Source: Planctomycetota bacterium (GTDB lineage: Bacteria > Planctomycetota > UBA1135 > UBA2386). From it: 64,000 bases of DNA. Within the stretch, counting starts at the first letter, position 1; each line of letters starts with the position of its first letter. The notes under the pieces were generated by a model, which saw only the letters and a program-made list of their open reading frames with translations, searched no databases and had not been told where the DNA came from. Shown piece after piece: positions 63,188-64,000 of this stretch. Position numbers and translations under genes: made by a program. The DNA lies in contig JAJFFD010000104.1 in the NCBI GenBank assembly GCA_021776805.1, forward strand, positions 1 through 64,000, read 5' to 3'.

Positions 63188-63379
63188 ATGCCATGGTGCC
63201 AAGGGGAGATCGTCAAGAAACACCTCAGTTGTCGGGCCGTGACTGCCGAAATCATCGACGGGAAGGTCGAGTCGGTTGGAAAACCGAACAGTCGCGTCCA
63301 TGTCGGAACAGATCCTGTCCAAGGAAATGCCGGTTTTGCTCACTCGTGGAGAGGTGCGCAAGCTTCTCTGCGTGAATGA
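63188..63379 (+). CDS. Possible short ORF ahead of the HTH gene
   Basis: A 63-residue frame with a good ribosome binding site (AGGAG six bases before ATG) but no recognisable domain. Overlaps the start of the next frame by 80 bases, so it may be a leader peptide or a false frame. Confidence 0.35.
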   Translation: MPWCQGEIVKKHLSCRAVTAEIIDGKVESVGKPNSRVHVGTDPVQGNAGFAHSWRGAQASLRE

Positions 63380-64000
63380 GAAGACCATCGACAGTTGGTT
63401 GCGTGGTGGGCGCCTCGAGCAAGTTCCTGGCAGTCAAGTCGCAGGCAGCGACTCCGAAGCTCTGATCGCATTACAAGATTCGAGCCTGCGTGAGCGATTC
63501 GAGAAGTCCATTCAGAAGCGGGGCTCAGTCGAGCTGGCCTTCGAACTCCTGCCGGCCGTGGCGAGGTTTCAGCTACTGCAAATGATGCTGGATCGGGGTG
63601 CCAGTAGCACTGAGACAGGGGAGGCCAGGCAAGGCAGGATTCGACCGGTCAGGAGGCGTCCCCGGCAGAAGCTGGTACGTAGGGCGAGGGGTCGGCAAGC
63701 AACAGCAGCTCGCTGGGAGTCCAGCGAAGTCACGGTGCAACGACAAAGGCCTGGCAGAACTCGCAAATCAGCTAGCCGTCCGGCACGTCGTCTGCGTGCC
63801 AGCCATGCCAGGCGCAGGACTGGGACGGGTAAGAGGCAAAGGTCGACGAGCTTGGGTCAGAGCCAGCACGAAGAGCTGGTGGACATGCTCTTCCCTGCTG
63901 AGAAACAGCGAGAATCGCAGCGTCGCAGGCCAAGCCCATCTCCAGCGAAGGAGTCTGGCAAGGAGCTAAGCGCTTTGCAGAGCATCGCCGATTTGTCCGA
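63300..64000 (+). CDS. Helix-turn-helix protein, C-terminus outside window
   Basis: Open without a stop from ATG 63300 to the edge (more than 233 codons). Residues about 13-45 match a MerR/excisionase-type helix-turn-helix: LTRGEVRKLLCVNEKTIDSW, then GGRLEQVPGS. A long Arg/Ser/Gln-rich, probably disordered region follows (about 115-200). A TTG at 63276 with GGAAGG before it is an alternative start. Likely a DNA-binding regulator; the family is not fixed. Confidence 0.7.
   Translation, partial: MSEQILSKEMPVLLTRGEVRKLLCVNEKTIDSWLRGGRLEQVPGSQVAGSDSEALIALQDSSLRERFEKSIQKRGSVELAFELLPAVARFQLLQMMLDRGASSTETGEARQGRIRPVRRRPRQKLVRRARGRQATAARWESSEVTVQRQRPGRTRKSASRPARRLRASHARRRTGTGKRQRSTSLGQSQHEELVDMLFPAEKQRESQRRRPSPSPAKESGKELSALQSIADLS

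Overview
The window is chromosomal DNA of moderately high GC from a Gram-negative-type bacterium. It is packed with genes and shows no insertion sequence, prophage, CRISPR array or rRNA. An outer membrane is implied by kdsD, kdsC, an LptC/OstA-like protein, LptD and an Mla-type lipid transporter. The most telling block is a long run of secreted or envelope genes: a BatA-like protein, a VWA protein, a DUF4175-like protein, a long coiled-coil protein, TPR proteins, an NPCBM protein, and PQQ-like and prenyltransferase-like repeat proteins. That combination, together with lone MshEN and DUF721/DciA genes and many membrane metallopeptidases, points to the Planctomycetota or a close relative. This is an inference from gene content, not from a tree.

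Layout. Positions 1-3300 hold a partial aspartate kinase, a divergent 2-isopropylmalate-synthase-like gene, an Hpt domain protein and a small Cys-rich protein. Positions 3300-8230 hold fmt-rsmB-TIM barrel (minus strand), a HIT/GalT-like phosphorylase and scpA. Positions 8330-15110 are one plus-strand Kdo and LPS-export operon (kdsD-kdsC-LptC/OstA-like-lptD) in which every junction overlaps. Positions 15117-24660 hold ettA, tatA and a minus-strand set reading dnaN-dciA-gyrB, then an MCE protein, a fused MlaF-MlaE protein and a lone MshEN protein, so replication and lipid transport genes sit in one run. A 435-base gene-free stretch precedes dnaN and ends in the terminator of a hypothetical gene.

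Positions 25090-34910 are mixed: a methyltransferase, an ECF sigma factor with anti-sigma and RseB-like regulators, a calcium-motif secreted protein, tRNA-Arg(CCG), an M61 peptidase, a double CDGSH protein, lexA behind a small membrane protein, a hemerythrin and a DnaQ-like exonuclease. A perfect 9-base dyad lies between the lexA transcript and the divergent hemerythrin gene.

Positions 34921-53305 are a ten-gene, 18.4-kb minus-strand run with gaps of 13 bases or less, mostly ATGA stop/start overlaps. It appears to build a membrane and periplasm assembly and ends with an HtrA-like protein that carries one intact and one degenerate protease domain, followed by a second fully degenerate HtrA-like protein. 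This run is the most interesting part of the window. A divergent HEAT/beta-propeller protein and an M48 peptidase/TPR pair flank it.

Positions 59020-64000 hold lemA, dapF, rnhC, a Bor-like lipoprotein, a peptidase-MA-like membrane protease, a small secreted protein and an incomplete helix-turn-helix protein that runs off the end.
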